Origin: Thermoanaerobaculia bacterium
GTDB taxonomy: Bacteria; Acidobacteriota; Thermoanaerobaculia; Multivoradales; J023
Direction: 5' to 3'
DNA: 64,000 bases
NCBI GenBank assembly: GCA_028066595.1
Contig: JALCBJ010000004.1
Span: 49,935-113,934 of the forward strand
Positions 43,277 to 50,460 of this stretch are shown one piece after another. The stretch's first letter is position 1, and the number at the start of each line of letters is the position of its first letter. A model generated the notes under the pieces. It made no database searches and had not been told where the DNA came from. It saw only the letters and a program-made list of their open reading frames with translations. Made by a program: the position numbers and the translations under genes.

Positions 43277-43486
43277 CGTTGGAGGACTCGGAGATCAGCC
43301 TCCCAGGGGCCGACGGCTTCGCTGTATCGCTTCGCCATCACCCGTGTGATCTGAGCCAGATGGTCGAGATCGTGTGCTATGAAGCGTTCAGCCATCCGTA
43401 AGACCCCCGAGCAGGGCGCGCAGCACCACAGGGGTCCTTTCGAGAACGGCGAGACTCTTGCCGAGATCGAACTGCATGCGCGCCAT
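43273..43486 (-). pseudogene. DinB-family gene with internal deletion
   Basis: From ATG 43486 (TAATG overlap with the ArsR stop) the frame reads MARMQFDLGKSLAVLERTPV, the usual DinB-family N-terminus, and stops after 32 residues at 43388. In a different frame 43273-43395 reads ERFIAHDLDHLAQITRVMAK and then AVGPWEADLRVLQ, the usual C-terminus with its HDLDH metal-binding histidines. Intact relatives are about 170 residues, so roughly 95-100 residues between the two pieces have been deleted at about 43388-43396 with loss of frame. The missing part holds the first metal-binding histidine. The 3' end still overlaps the next gene by ATGA, so the original operon spacing survives. Confidence 0.85.
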
Positions 43487-43830
43487 TATCCCTCGACGAA
43501 TCCGCGCAGTCGCTCGATCGCCGTGTCCCACTGCGCCGAGATCATCTCCAGGTAGCGCTGCGCCTCGTCGAGCCGGGGTGGCTCGATCTGCCAAAGGCGC
43601 TCACGCCCGCGGCGGCGACTCCGCACGAGCCCGGCACCTTCGAGTCGCAGCAGGTGTTTGGTGACGGCCTGCCGGGAGATCGACAGGCCGCTGGTCAGCC
43701 GGCTGGCCGACATGGGACCGCCTTCGCACAGCTGATCGACGAGACGCAATCGGTTCTCATCGCCAAGGGCAGCGAACAGGCGCGCCGGATTTTCCGGCGC
43801 TTGCGGAGCTGCTTCAGTCGCGCGCAACAT
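43486..43830 (-). CDS. ArsR-family transcription regulator
   Basis: This is a 114-residue winged-helix protein. ATG 43830 is chosen (MLRATEAAPQAPENPARLFA); the longer frame lies inside the SRPBCC gene. The HTH reads LGDENRLRLVDQLCEGGPMS and SRLTSGLSISRQAVTKHLLR, and the wing GAGLVRSRRRGRERLWQIEP. No cysteine or histidine metal site is seen, which fits the subgroup that is paired with SRPBCC proteins rather than metal sensors. It overlaps the SRPBCC gene by 17 bases. It probably represses its own operon at the palindromes of 44301-44358. Confidence 0.92.
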   Translation of the reverse strand: MLRATEAAPQAPENPARLFAALGDENRLRLVDQLCEGGPMSASRLTSGLSISRQAVTKHLLRLEGAGLVRSRRRGRERLWQIEPPRLDEAQRYLEMISAQWDTAIERLRGFVEG

Positions 43831-44299
43831 AGATCTCGATGTTGTGGATCTGATGAGTCCAGCCTTCGTCGTTGGCGCTGAACGCCTTGGCTCGACGTTC
43901 GACGGGAATCTGATCAAAGCCAGACTCTGTGATCGTGAGTAGCACGCCGTCCGCCTGCTCCTCCAGCTCGAACGTGACGAGCGTGGTCAGTTCGTTCTCG
44001 GGGTCCGCGTCCTCATCGACGCTATAGGGAATCCAACGGAAAGAGAGCCGTCGCTTGGGCAGGATCTCCTCCACCCAGACGTCGAACTCGACTCCCGCGT
44101 ACTCGTTGTGCTCCCCGGCGAGCTCCGAATCGTCGTCGGTCGGCACGATGGTGCAGCGCAACTTCTCGCCCGCCACGAACGGTCCATCGGCCCGCAGGCA
44201 AAACCACTCTCCAAACTGGGAGGAGTCGGCAATTGCTTGCCACACCCGGTCTAGCGGGGCCCGCAGCAGTGTCTTCTTCTCGATACGGTCTGTCGTCAT
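43814..44299 (-). CDS. SRPBCC (AHSA1-like) domain protein
   Basis: This is a 161-residue START/Bet v1-like domain with a hydrophobic ligand cavity. It opens KTLLRAPLDRVWQAIADSSQ and FGEWFC, then EILPKRRLSFRWIPYS, and ends in the long C-terminal helix WTHQIHNIEIYVARD. ATG 44299 is preceded by AGGAGG six bases away; an in-frame TTG two codons upstream is less likely. SRPBCC-ArsR gene pairs are common and usually autoregulated; the ligand is unknown. This gene is first in a four-gene minus-strand operon and its ribosome site lies inside an operator palindrome. Confidence 0.9.
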   Translation of the reverse strand: MTTDRIEKKTLLRAPLDRVWQAIADSSQFGEWFCLRADGPFVAGEKLRCTIVPTDDDSELAGEHNEYAGVEFDVWVEEILPKRRLSFRWIPYSVDEDADPENELTTLVTFELEEQADGVLLTITESGFDQIPVERRAKAFSANDEGWTHQIHNIEIYVARD

Positions 44300-44300
44300 A

Positions 44301-44318
44301 TGCAACCTCCTGGTTGCA
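44301..44318. promoter_or_regulatory. Operator palindrome 1 overlapping the ribosome site
   Basis: TGCAACC TCCT GGTTGCA is a perfect 7-bp inverted repeat with a 4-base centre, two bases upstream of the SRPBCC ATG. On the minus strand its centre is the AGGAGG ribosome site. The core GCAACC-N4-GGTTGC recurs at 44343-44358, which points to a regulator dimer site, most likely for the ArsR protein. Confidence 0.78.
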
Positions 44319-44342
44319 GTTTAGATCGAGAATTCCCGAAAC

Positions 44343-44358
44343 GCAACCCAAAGGTTGC
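44343..44358. promoter_or_regulatory. Operator palindrome 2
   Basis: GCAACC CAAA GGTTGC has the same half-sites and spacing as 44301-44318. The two centres are 41 bases apart, close to four helical turns, so both dimers would sit on one face of the DNA. The pair lies between the divergent SRPBCC and response-regulator genes. Confidence 0.78.
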
Positions 44359-44446
44359 TCATCGTCGAAGATCCCCAAGATTCCTTGCGTCAGATTCTCT
44401 ACCGGCCTGTGAACTCTGCGTGACCTTTGCCCCGTACCTTGCGTGT

Positions 44447-45199
44447 ATGGAAACGAAGCGGGTACTCATCGTCGAAGACGAACGTGAACTGGCCGAGCTG
44501 GTGCGGCTCCACCTCGAAGATCTGGGCTGCGACGTGTCGCTGGCTCACGACGGAGCAGAGGGGCTGGATCTCGCATTGTCCGGCACCTTCGATCTGGTGG
44601 TGCTGGACCTGATGCTGCCGAGACTCGACGGCCTCGAGATCTGCCGCAGGTTGCGCCAGGCTCCGTCCTACACGCCGATCCTCATGCTCACGGCCAAGTC
44701 GACCGAGCTCGATCGTGTTCTGGGTCTCGAAGTCGGTGCAGACGACTACTTGACCAAACCTTTCAGCATCCGTGAGCTGACGGCACGTGTGAAGGCGATC
44801 TTCCGCCGCGTGGAAGCCCTGGGAGTCGCCCGCGAAGAAGACGGCAGATCTCTCATCGAAGTCGGCGGGTTCTGCATCGACAAATCACGGCGCACCGCCA
44901 CCCTCACGGGCCGAGAGCTCCAGCTCACCGCCAAGGAGTTCGATCTCCTCGCTCACTTTGCCCGCCACCCGGGACGGGTGTATCGACGCGCCGAGCTCCT
45001 GGATCGGGTATGGGGCTATGGCCACGACGGCTATGAGCACACGGTCAACTCCCACATCAATCGACTGCGCGCGAAGATCGAAGACGATCCTTCGGAACCT
45101 CGCTACGTGCTCACGGTGTGGGGCGTGGGCTACAAATTCTTCGACGGACGGAGCTTCGCGTCGGGTGGCAACGGAGCGCAGGCGCAGGGTCTCCGATGA
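44447..45199 (+). CDS. OmpR-family response regulator
   Basis: This is a 250-residue protein from ATG 44447 (METKRVLIVEDERE). The receiver domain has the acidic pair at the start, phospho-acceptor Asp54 in VVLDLMLPRLDG, the conserved Thr in ILMLTAKS, and the Lys in YLTKPFS. The C-terminal winged helix ends HTVNSHINRLRAKIEDDPSE and YVLTVWGVGYKF, the OmpR/PhoB signature. It overlaps the kinase gene by four bases. Upstream lies the divergent SRPBCC operon with two operators. The extra 49 in-frame residues back to 44300 run through those operators and are rejected. Confidence 0.95.
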   Translation: METKRVLIVEDERELAELVRLHLEDLGCDVSLAHDGAEGLDLALSGTFDLVVLDLMLPRLDGLEICRRLRQAPSYTPILMLTAKSTELDRVLGLEVGADDYLTKPFSIRELTARVKAIFRRVEALGVAREEDGRSLIEVGGFCIDKSRRTATLTGRELQLTAKEFDLLAHFARHPGRVYRRAELLDRVWGYGHDGYEHTVNSHINRLRAKIEDDPSEPRYVLTVWGVGYKFFDGRSFASGGNGAQAQGLR

Positions 45200-46713
45200 A
45201 ACGGCTGCCCCTCCACATTCGCCTGGCACTCGTGCTACTCCTCCTGCTCTTGGCGGTCGGCGCGGTCAATGTAGCCTCGACCCTCGTCACGACGCGCTGG
45301 CACTTGGAAGAAGCCAACCAACGGGCCAACCTGGACCTCGCCTCGACCATCGCCTCGATGAAGGAGAGCCGCCTCCTCGGCCCGAGTGGTGACATCGAGA
45401 GCTCTGGTTTGGAGGAGATATTCCACTGGATGATGGTGGTCAACCCGGCTGTCCAGTTCTACCTCCTCGACCTGCAAGGGAACGTCCTGGCCTACGATCC
45501 GACACCGGGCCCCGCCCAGCTGTCGCACGTATCGTTGTCACCCATCCACGATCTGCTGACAGAGCCGGACCATCTGCCCATCCTCGGCGACGATCCGCGA
45601 GCTCCGGATCAGCCGAAGATCTTCTCCGTGGCTCCGATTCCCTTGAACGGCGATCCCGCGGGTTATCTCTACGTGATCCTCGACGATCCGGCTGCTGCGT
45701 CTCCCGGCGGGCGCCTCGAGAGCAGCTACGTCTTGCGCCTCAGCCTGTGGACGGGCCTCGGTGCCGTGGCTTTGGCTATCGTCTTCGGGCTATTGCTCTT
45801 CGGTCGCTTGACCCGACCTCTGCGTCAACTGACGCGTCGGATGCAAGCGCTACAGCTCTGGAGCCGAAACCCAGAACCCGGCCCAGACCGCAGCCCAGAC
45901 GTCGAGATCACCGACTCACCCACGGGCGATGAGGTCACCGTATTGACCCGCACGTTCGACGAGATGATCGGACAGATCGGACGCCAGGTGCAGCAGATCG
46001 AGCGGATGGCGGCACTTCGCAACGAGCTCGTGGCCAACGTCTCTCACGACCTTCGCACACCGATCGCCATGCTCCAGGGGTACCTGGAGACACTGGCGAT
46101 CAAGGACCTGACGCCGTCGCAACGAACCGAATATCTGCGCATCGCACTCGGCCAGAGCCAACGGCTCGGCAAGTTGGTCGGCGATCTATTCGAGCTGACG
46201 AAGCTGGAATCCGACGACGCGGAGGCGACGATGGAGCCCTTCGTCCTGCCGGAGCTGGTGCAGGACAACGTCCACCATTTCCAGTTGCAGGCCGAGGAAC
46301 GAGGGGTGGTCCTCGAGGCCACCTTCGACCGAGACCTACCGACGGCGCGAGGAGACATCGGTCTCGTAGAACGGGCACTGCAGAATCTGATCGGCAACGC
46401 CTTACGCTTCACCCCGAGTGGAGGCAGGGTCTCCGTCGGTCTGCGGGCCGACGAAGCCGGCCGGCTCGAGGTACGCGTTGCCGACACGGGTTGCGGTATC
46501 TCAAAGAGCGATCTGCCGCACGTTTTCGACCGTTCCTATCGCTGCCGATTCACCTCGGGCGACAGCGGCACCGCAACGACCTCCGACGACAAGGGCTCGG
46601 GCTTGGGTCTGGCCATCACGCAGCGCATCGCACGTCTCCACGGAGGAGATATCGAGGCGATGAGTCAGCTCGGCAAGGGGACTGAGTTCGCCTTCACTGT
46701 GCCGGCGGCTTAG
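45196..46713 (+). CDS. Membrane sensor histidine kinase
   Basis: This 505-residue kinase is co-translated with the OmpR-type regulator (ATGA). It has an N-terminal membrane helix (IRLALVLLLLLLAVGAVNVA), a periplasmic sensor domain at about 30-195, a second helix (LGAVALAIVFGLLLFG) and a HAMP linker. The HisKA domain has phospho-acceptor His284 in NVSHDLRTPIAM, and the HATPase_c domain has N-box NLIGNALRFTPSG, G1 DTGCGIS and G2 GSGLGLAI. The stimulus is unknown. The sensor domain contains no recognisable metal or small-ligand motif. Confidence 0.95.
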   Translation: MKRLPLHIRLALVLLLLLLAVGAVNVASTLVTTRWHLEEANQRANLDLASTIASMKESRLLGPSGDIESSGLEEIFHWMMVVNPAVQFYLLDLQGNVLAYDPTPGPAQLSHVSLSPIHDLLTEPDHLPILGDDPRAPDQPKIFSVAPIPLNGDPAGYLYVILDDPAAASPGGRLESSYVLRLSLWTGLGAVALAIVFGLLLFGRLTRPLRQLTRRMQALQLWSRNPEPGPDRSPDVEITDSPTGDEVTVLTRTFDEMIGQIGRQVQQIERMAALRNELVANVSHDLRTPIAMLQGYLETLAIKDLTPSQRTEYLRIALGQSQRLGKLVGDLFELTKLESDDAEATMEPFVLPELVQDNVHHFQLQAEERGVVLEATFDRDLPTARGDIGLVERALQNLIGNALRFTPSGGRVSVGLRADEAGRLEVRVADTGCGISKSDLPHVFDRSYRCRFTSGDSGTATTSDDKGSGLGLAITQRIARLHGGDIEAMSQLGKGTEFAFTVPAA

Positions 46714-46755
46714 GCTGTCAGCGCGGTCGCGGAACGGAGGGACCAGGTGCAGGTC

Positions 46756-46817
46756 AGACGATACCTGCGCCGTAAGGCGGGCCGGCGGGACGCCGGCGGT
46801 CCCAGCAGGTATCGTCT
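46756..46817. repeat. 13-bp inverted repeat around REP-like core
   Basis: AGACGATACCTGC (46756-46768) and its exact complement (46805-46817) flank a GC-rich core in which GCCGGC occurs twice. The whole can fold into one hairpin. The left arm is absent from the second copy at 47114. Confidence 0.7.
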
Positions 46818-46905
46818 TCAGGTCAGTACCTACAACCGCGAACCGCCGCTGCCGGTCTGGAACTGGAGCTGCTACTTCCGAGAGTGGCGTCCAGAACCCG
46901 GTGGA
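46769..46905 (+). repeat. Direct repeat, copy 1
   Basis: The first 71 bases (46769-46839) are identical to 47114-47184, 345 bases further on. The remainder matches with small differences. The core reads GCGGTCCCAGCAGG, a phrase that looks like a dispersed chromosomal repeat. Confidence 0.8.
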
Positions 46906-47113
46906 ACCGAAGGTAGTTTCCAGCCGTTGGAGACGGCACCTGCTGGGACCGCAGGCATCTTGCCTGCTGCCTTGGCAACGCTTCCAGCCCTGCAGTGTGG
47001 CGTGTTGGGTGGTGGCTTTTGTCTTACTCGTCCTGTTCACCCCAGCCGACCCGGAGCGAGACGATGGATTCGAGACCTGAACCGGCGTCAGGACTCACGT
47101 CACGGGTGACCAA

Positions 47114-47253
47114 GCCGTAAGGCGGGCCGGCGGGACGCCGGCGGTCCCAGCAGGTATCGTCTTCAGGTCAGTACCTACAACCGCAAGCCTCCGCTGCCGG
47201 TCCCTGGAACTGGAGCTGCCGCTTCCGAGAGAGTGGCGTTCAAGACCCGATGG
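47114..47253 (+). repeat. Direct repeat, copy 2
   Basis: This copy is identical to 46769-46839 over 71 bases and then diverges slightly. It lies closer to the 3' end of the minus-strand Spondin_N gene. There is no transposase or RAYT gene in the window. Confidence 0.8.
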
Positions 47254-47343
47254 AGCGTGGCCATCGTCCGAGACAAATCAGCGTCGACATTCACACGTCG
47301 AGCTCCGGCGGCGCTTGTACGCGATGAGATGGCCGAATACAAA

Positions 47344-47369
47344 GAGCCCTCCTCGATCGAGGAGGGCTC
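47344..47369 (-). terminator. Rho-independent terminator of the Spondin_N gene
   Basis: GAGCCCTCCTC and GAGGAGGGCTC form an 11-bp stem around GATC. On the minus strand it is followed by TTTGTATT, 38 bases after the stop at 47407. Confidence 0.85.
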
Positions 47370-47406
47370 GGCGGTCGAGACCTGTCGCCGGCGGGTGCCG
47401 GTCAGA

Positions 47407-49113
47407 TCAGGGGCACGTTGCGAATGCGTCGGAGTCCAAGATCGGCGGAAAAGCGGTTCCACCGTCGCTGGCGAAAGTACGGCTCTCACCGCTTTCAAGG
47501 TCCTCCACGAGGATTTCGACGGGCACATCCGTCAACCCGCTGGAAAAGACCCAGAAACGGTCGTTGAAGGTGCAGGCGTCGAGTACCTTGAGCACCAGCT
47601 CCACGTTCTCATCGCCGAAGAACGTGAAGGTCGCACTCTCGTCGGTCAATGCCTTGCCGAGCGCACGATCAGACTCGCCGTCGACTTCGAAGGTCGCGCT
47701 GACCCGGAACCGACCGTTCTGGAGATAGACCGAGGGCTGGCCGCTGGTCGTCACCCGCACCCGTGCGACTCGATAGCCTCGGGTCTGGAAATCGCCCGCC
47801 GAGAACATATCGTCGTCCAAGATTCCGCCGGAACCCGGCGGGAGGAATCCCGGATGCGCACGGACGAGACCGTCTTCCTCGACGCCGGTGTCGGGAGCAC
47901 TCTGTCCGAAGAATGCCGTATTGACCGGAGATTCGTCGTTGACCTCGGTACCAGTGTCGTAGACCCGGTCTCCCACGACGAGATATTCGCCTTCGAGGAA
48001 CCGTCCCTGGCCGTCGAAGACCGGAATCGCGGTCGGATTACTGTTGCCCACGAAGGCATCGTTGGACGGGATCACCATCGACGTGAAGCTGACGTAGCGA
48101 GAGTCACCCCGTACGGTGAAGGTAGCCGTGGCGGTCTCACCCGGAGCGATCGGACCGTTGGGCCCGGGAATCGTGCCGTCGACCGTGCCATTCCCACTAG
48201 CGGCGAAATCCTCGGAGAGGGGTCCGGTGTTGCCGTCTTCCGCCAGCCTCTCGAGGGCCGCCGATGCGGCGTCCCCGGTGTTGAAGACATCGAAGCCACC
48301 GTCGTGGAAACCGACCCAGACCGGGGTCAAGAACGTGCCGGCGGCGGGCGCAAGGTTCTCGATGGACACCCTGACGTCGGTTGCCGCCGTGACGGTGATG
48401 CGGGCCACTCGATAGCCCTGGGCGGTGAAGTCGCCGGCAACGAACTGGGGATCGGCCAGAATGCCGCCGGAAAGTGGCCCCAGGAAGCCGGGATGCGTCG
48501 AGACGACGCCTCCCTCCACGACGCCGGTGTCCGGCGCGGCCTGACCGAAGAACGCAGTGTTGGTGGGTACTTCGTCGTTGACCTCTGTACCGGCGTCGCG
48601 CACCTGACCGCCGTAGACCACCGAGCTGCCGCCCACGAACGTACCGAAGACGTCGAAGATCGGAATGGCTCTCGGATTTCCGTTGGCCACGAACGCATCG
48701 TTCGACGGAATCACCATCGAGGCATAGCTGAGATAGGTGGCCTCGCCTGTTGCGCTTGGGTCCAGGTCGAATGTCACGGTGGCCGACTGTCCGGGCGCGA
48801 TCGGCCCGTTGGGACCGAAGGCGACGGCGTCGGCGAATCCAAGCGCCGTAAACGCGTCAGAAAGCGGAGCGGCGTTGCCGTCCTCGGCGATCCGCTCCAG
48901 CTCGGGCGACGATGGTGAACCGAGGTCGTAGAGGTCAAAGCTGCCGTCGTGGACGCCGAGCCACGTCGGAGTGAGAAAGCTACCGTTCTCGGGCGCCAGG
49001 TTCTCGATGGTCACGGTGACCTCGAGCGCCGAGCCGGGTAAGGCCATCAGGGCGAGCAGCAGCGCGGCGACCGCCAAGATGCCGTTGAGTCGAGTATTGT
49101 GAGATGGAAGCAC
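47407..49113 (-). CDS. Secreted protein with two Spondin_N domains and an FWFF/KVLD-like domain
   Basis: This is a 568-residue exported protein. GTG 49113 follows GGAGAA by six bases, and a signal peptide follows (ILAVAALLLALMALPGSALE). Two Spondin_N-like domains of about 200 residues each start VTIENLAPENGSFLTPTWLG and VSIENLAPAAGTFLTPVWVG and share MVIPSNDAFV, TEVNDE and HPGFL. Residues about 460-568 are a divergent copy of the FWFF/KVLD domain (FTFFGDENVELVLKVLDACT, then FNDRFWVF). Spondin_N domains bind cell-surface or matrix partners in eukaryotes; here an adhesive role is inference. A strong terminator follows. Confidence 0.87.
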   Translation of the reverse strand: MLPSHNTRLNGILAVAALLLALMALPGSALEVTVTIENLAPENGSFLTPTWLGVHDGSFDLYDLGSPSSPELERIAEDGNAAPLSDAFTALGFADAVAFGPNGPIAPGQSATVTFDLDPSATGEATYLSYASMVIPSNDAFVANGNPRAIPIFDVFGTFVGGSSVVYGGQVRDAGTEVNDEVPTNTAFFGQAAPDTGVVEGGVVSTHPGFLGPLSGGILADPQFVAGDFTAQGYRVARITVTAATDVRVSIENLAPAAGTFLTPVWVGFHDGGFDVFNTGDAASAALERLAEDGNTGPLSEDFAASGNGTVDGTIPGPNGPIAPGETATATFTVRGDSRYVSFTSMVIPSNDAFVGNSNPTAIPVFDGQGRFLEGEYLVVGDRVYDTGTEVNDESPVNTAFFGQSAPDTGVEEDGLVRAHPGFLPPGSGGILDDDMFSAGDFQTRGYRVARVRVTTSGQPSVYLQNGRFRVSATFEVDGESDRALGKALTDESATFTFFGDENVELVLKVLDACTFNDRFWVFSSGLTDVPVEILVEDLESGESRTFASDGGTAFPPILDSDAFATCP

Positions 49114-49218
49114 GAGCTGTTCTCCACGGTAGTTCTGGTTGTGGGGAGACCACTGGCTCGCGGCCTCCCGAACCTAGCGTGAAGAACTGGTCTCTCTTCG
49201 CCGTCACGAACGCTTCAC

Positions 49219-49242
49219 AAAGTGATCCGGGAAGATCACAAG
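49219..49242. promoter_or_regulatory. Inverted repeat upstream of the Spondin_N gene
   Basis: GTGATC CGGGAA GATCAC (49222-49239) is a perfect 6-bp inverted repeat about 110 bases before GTG 49113, just after the stop of the lipoprotein gene. It could be an operator. No promoter boxes can be assigned. Confidence 0.3.
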
Positions 49243-49246
49243 AATC

Positions 49247-50380
49247 TCACGGCCAATCGATCTCAGATTTGATTTCCTCCAGGATTCGCTCCATGGCTGC
49301 TTCTGAGATCTCGTGTTCTCGGTGACTGAGGTCACGCATTACCTCGAACTCTCCTTCGCCCAACTGCTCGAGACGTCGAGCGACGAACTCCTCATACTCC
49401 TGAGATCGGATTCCGGAAAAGCAGCATGGATCGAAGTGATTCAATATCTGGAGCTGCTTTCTGCCACGGCCGTATCCTCCCATCAGATAGAGCTCGAGAT
49501 AGTTCGCGACGGTATAGATCTCCGGAACCGTCTGCTCCCAATCGCCCCAATCCCACGGAGCGTCAGTACGAATATGGATCGGATACGAACCTGCGACAGG
49601 GAAGCTCCTGGCGATTCTGGGATCGATAGCCGCTGCTAGAGTCGTTGTCCAGCCTCCACCGGAGCGACCTGTCATCGCGATGCTGGCGTCAGGAAGAAGC
49701 TCACGAAGATAGTTCACCACTACGATGACCGGTTCGATGAAGAACTTGAAAGGATGGCCGTCCTCGAGATCTAGCAGAGCCATCTCATCATGACGCGTCA
49801 GTTTGAGCCGACCGAAACGCGGCGAGACGAACACTGGCTTCGGATTCGGACCCCGAAGCGGCATACTGATCACTGCCACATGACACCCTACGCTGAGGAA
49901 CTGGCCGACGTGCCGCTTCATTCTTTGTGACGGGTCGTGGTCGCCGTGGTAGATCACTGCACAATCGTCTGCTTCTGTCGGCGTGAGGACGGCTACGATC
50001 GACTCCAGACCGAGGTCCATGGAGATCACCAGGGTCTGGACGTTCGCCAAACTGGCGACATCTTGAAAGAAGCTTTCCATCCTGGGATCGGCTTTCTCAG
50101 TTGGAAGTGCCTCGGGAAGCTCCAGCTTTCCCCATATGGTTGCAAGCAAGGCACGGCGAGCGATCCGAACCTGATCAGGCCGCCGGATCGAGATGAGTGC
50201 ATCTACGTCGGTCTCCCCAGGTCGTTCCGATGTCTCAAGGTAACCGCCGGAACTCTCCACAGCCGCGAGCCACGCATCCACCTCGTCGTCCCACTTCTTC
50301 GCTTCGTCACTGCGTTCCCGAGGGATCTCGCAGCCACCAATGCAGAGCAAGACGAGAAGGCCTCCCATCAGTTTTCTCAC
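49247..50380 (-). CDS. Lipoprotein alpha/beta-hydrolase
   Basis: This is a 377-residue protein. GTG 50380 is chosen: AGGAGG lies eight bases upstream and the product begins directly with a lipoprotein signal (KLMGGLLVLLCIGGC). The frame extending to 50407 starts on TTG. The hydrolase core shows CAVIYHGDHDPSQR, a nucleophile elbow GRSGGGW (G-x-S-x-G form), and late residues HFDPCCFSG and LSHREHEIS that may supply the acid and histidine. The substrate is unknown. The fold resembles secreted esterases or peptidases of the DUF/prolyl-oligopeptidase-like group. Confidence 0.75.
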   Translation of the reverse strand: MRKLMGGLLVLLCIGGCEIPRERSDEAKKWDDEVDAWLAAVESSGGYLETSERPGETDVDALISIRRPDQVRIARRALLATIWGKLELPEALPTEKADPRMESFFQDVASLANVQTLVISMDLGLESIVAVLTPTEADDCAVIYHGDHDPSQRMKRHVGQFLSVGCHVAVISMPLRGPNPKPVFVSPRFGRLKLTRHDEMALLDLEDGHPFKFFIEPVIVVVNYLRELLPDASIAMTGRSGGGWTTTLAAAIDPRIARSFPVAGSYPIHIRTDAPWDWGDWEQTVPEIYTVANYLELYLMGGYGRGRKQLQILNHFDPCCFSGIRSQEYEEFVARRLEQLGEGEFEVMRDLSHREHEISEAAMERILEEIKSEIDWP

Positions 50381-50417
50381 ATCACCGTCCTCCTCGCCGT
50401 TCGACAACGCGGAAACG

Positions 50418-50439
50418 AGGGCCGGCTTTCGCCGGCCCT
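50418..50439 (-). terminator. Hairpin terminator after the Oar-like receptor gene
   Basis: AGGGCCGGC and GCCGGCCCT form a 9-bp stem with a TTTC loop. It is followed by CGTTTCC on the minus strand and TTTTCC on the plus strand, so it could act in both directions. It lies 22 bases after the receptor stop. Confidence 0.75.
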
Positions 50440-50460
50440 TTTCCGTTCGCTGGTTCCGGA

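Larger units (their letters stand above)
46714..47406. other. 693-base non-coding region with REP-like repeats
   Basis: No convincing gene lies here. The region carries two long direct repeats, a third element in inverse orientation (about 46929-46970, with the hairpin GCAGGC, ATCTT, GCCTGC at 46951-46967), and the terminator of the minus-strand gene at 47344-47369. Between the repeats (about 46985-47110) I see nothing interpretable. Confidence 0.6.

Noticed and set aside
46769-47253. CRISPR array
   Set aside because: Only two long repeats 345 bases apart plus a degenerate inverse copy, and no cas genes.
47233-48918. Long plus-strand open frame of 561 codons
   Set aside because: Antisense to the Spondin_N gene and running through its terminator; the product shows no motifs.
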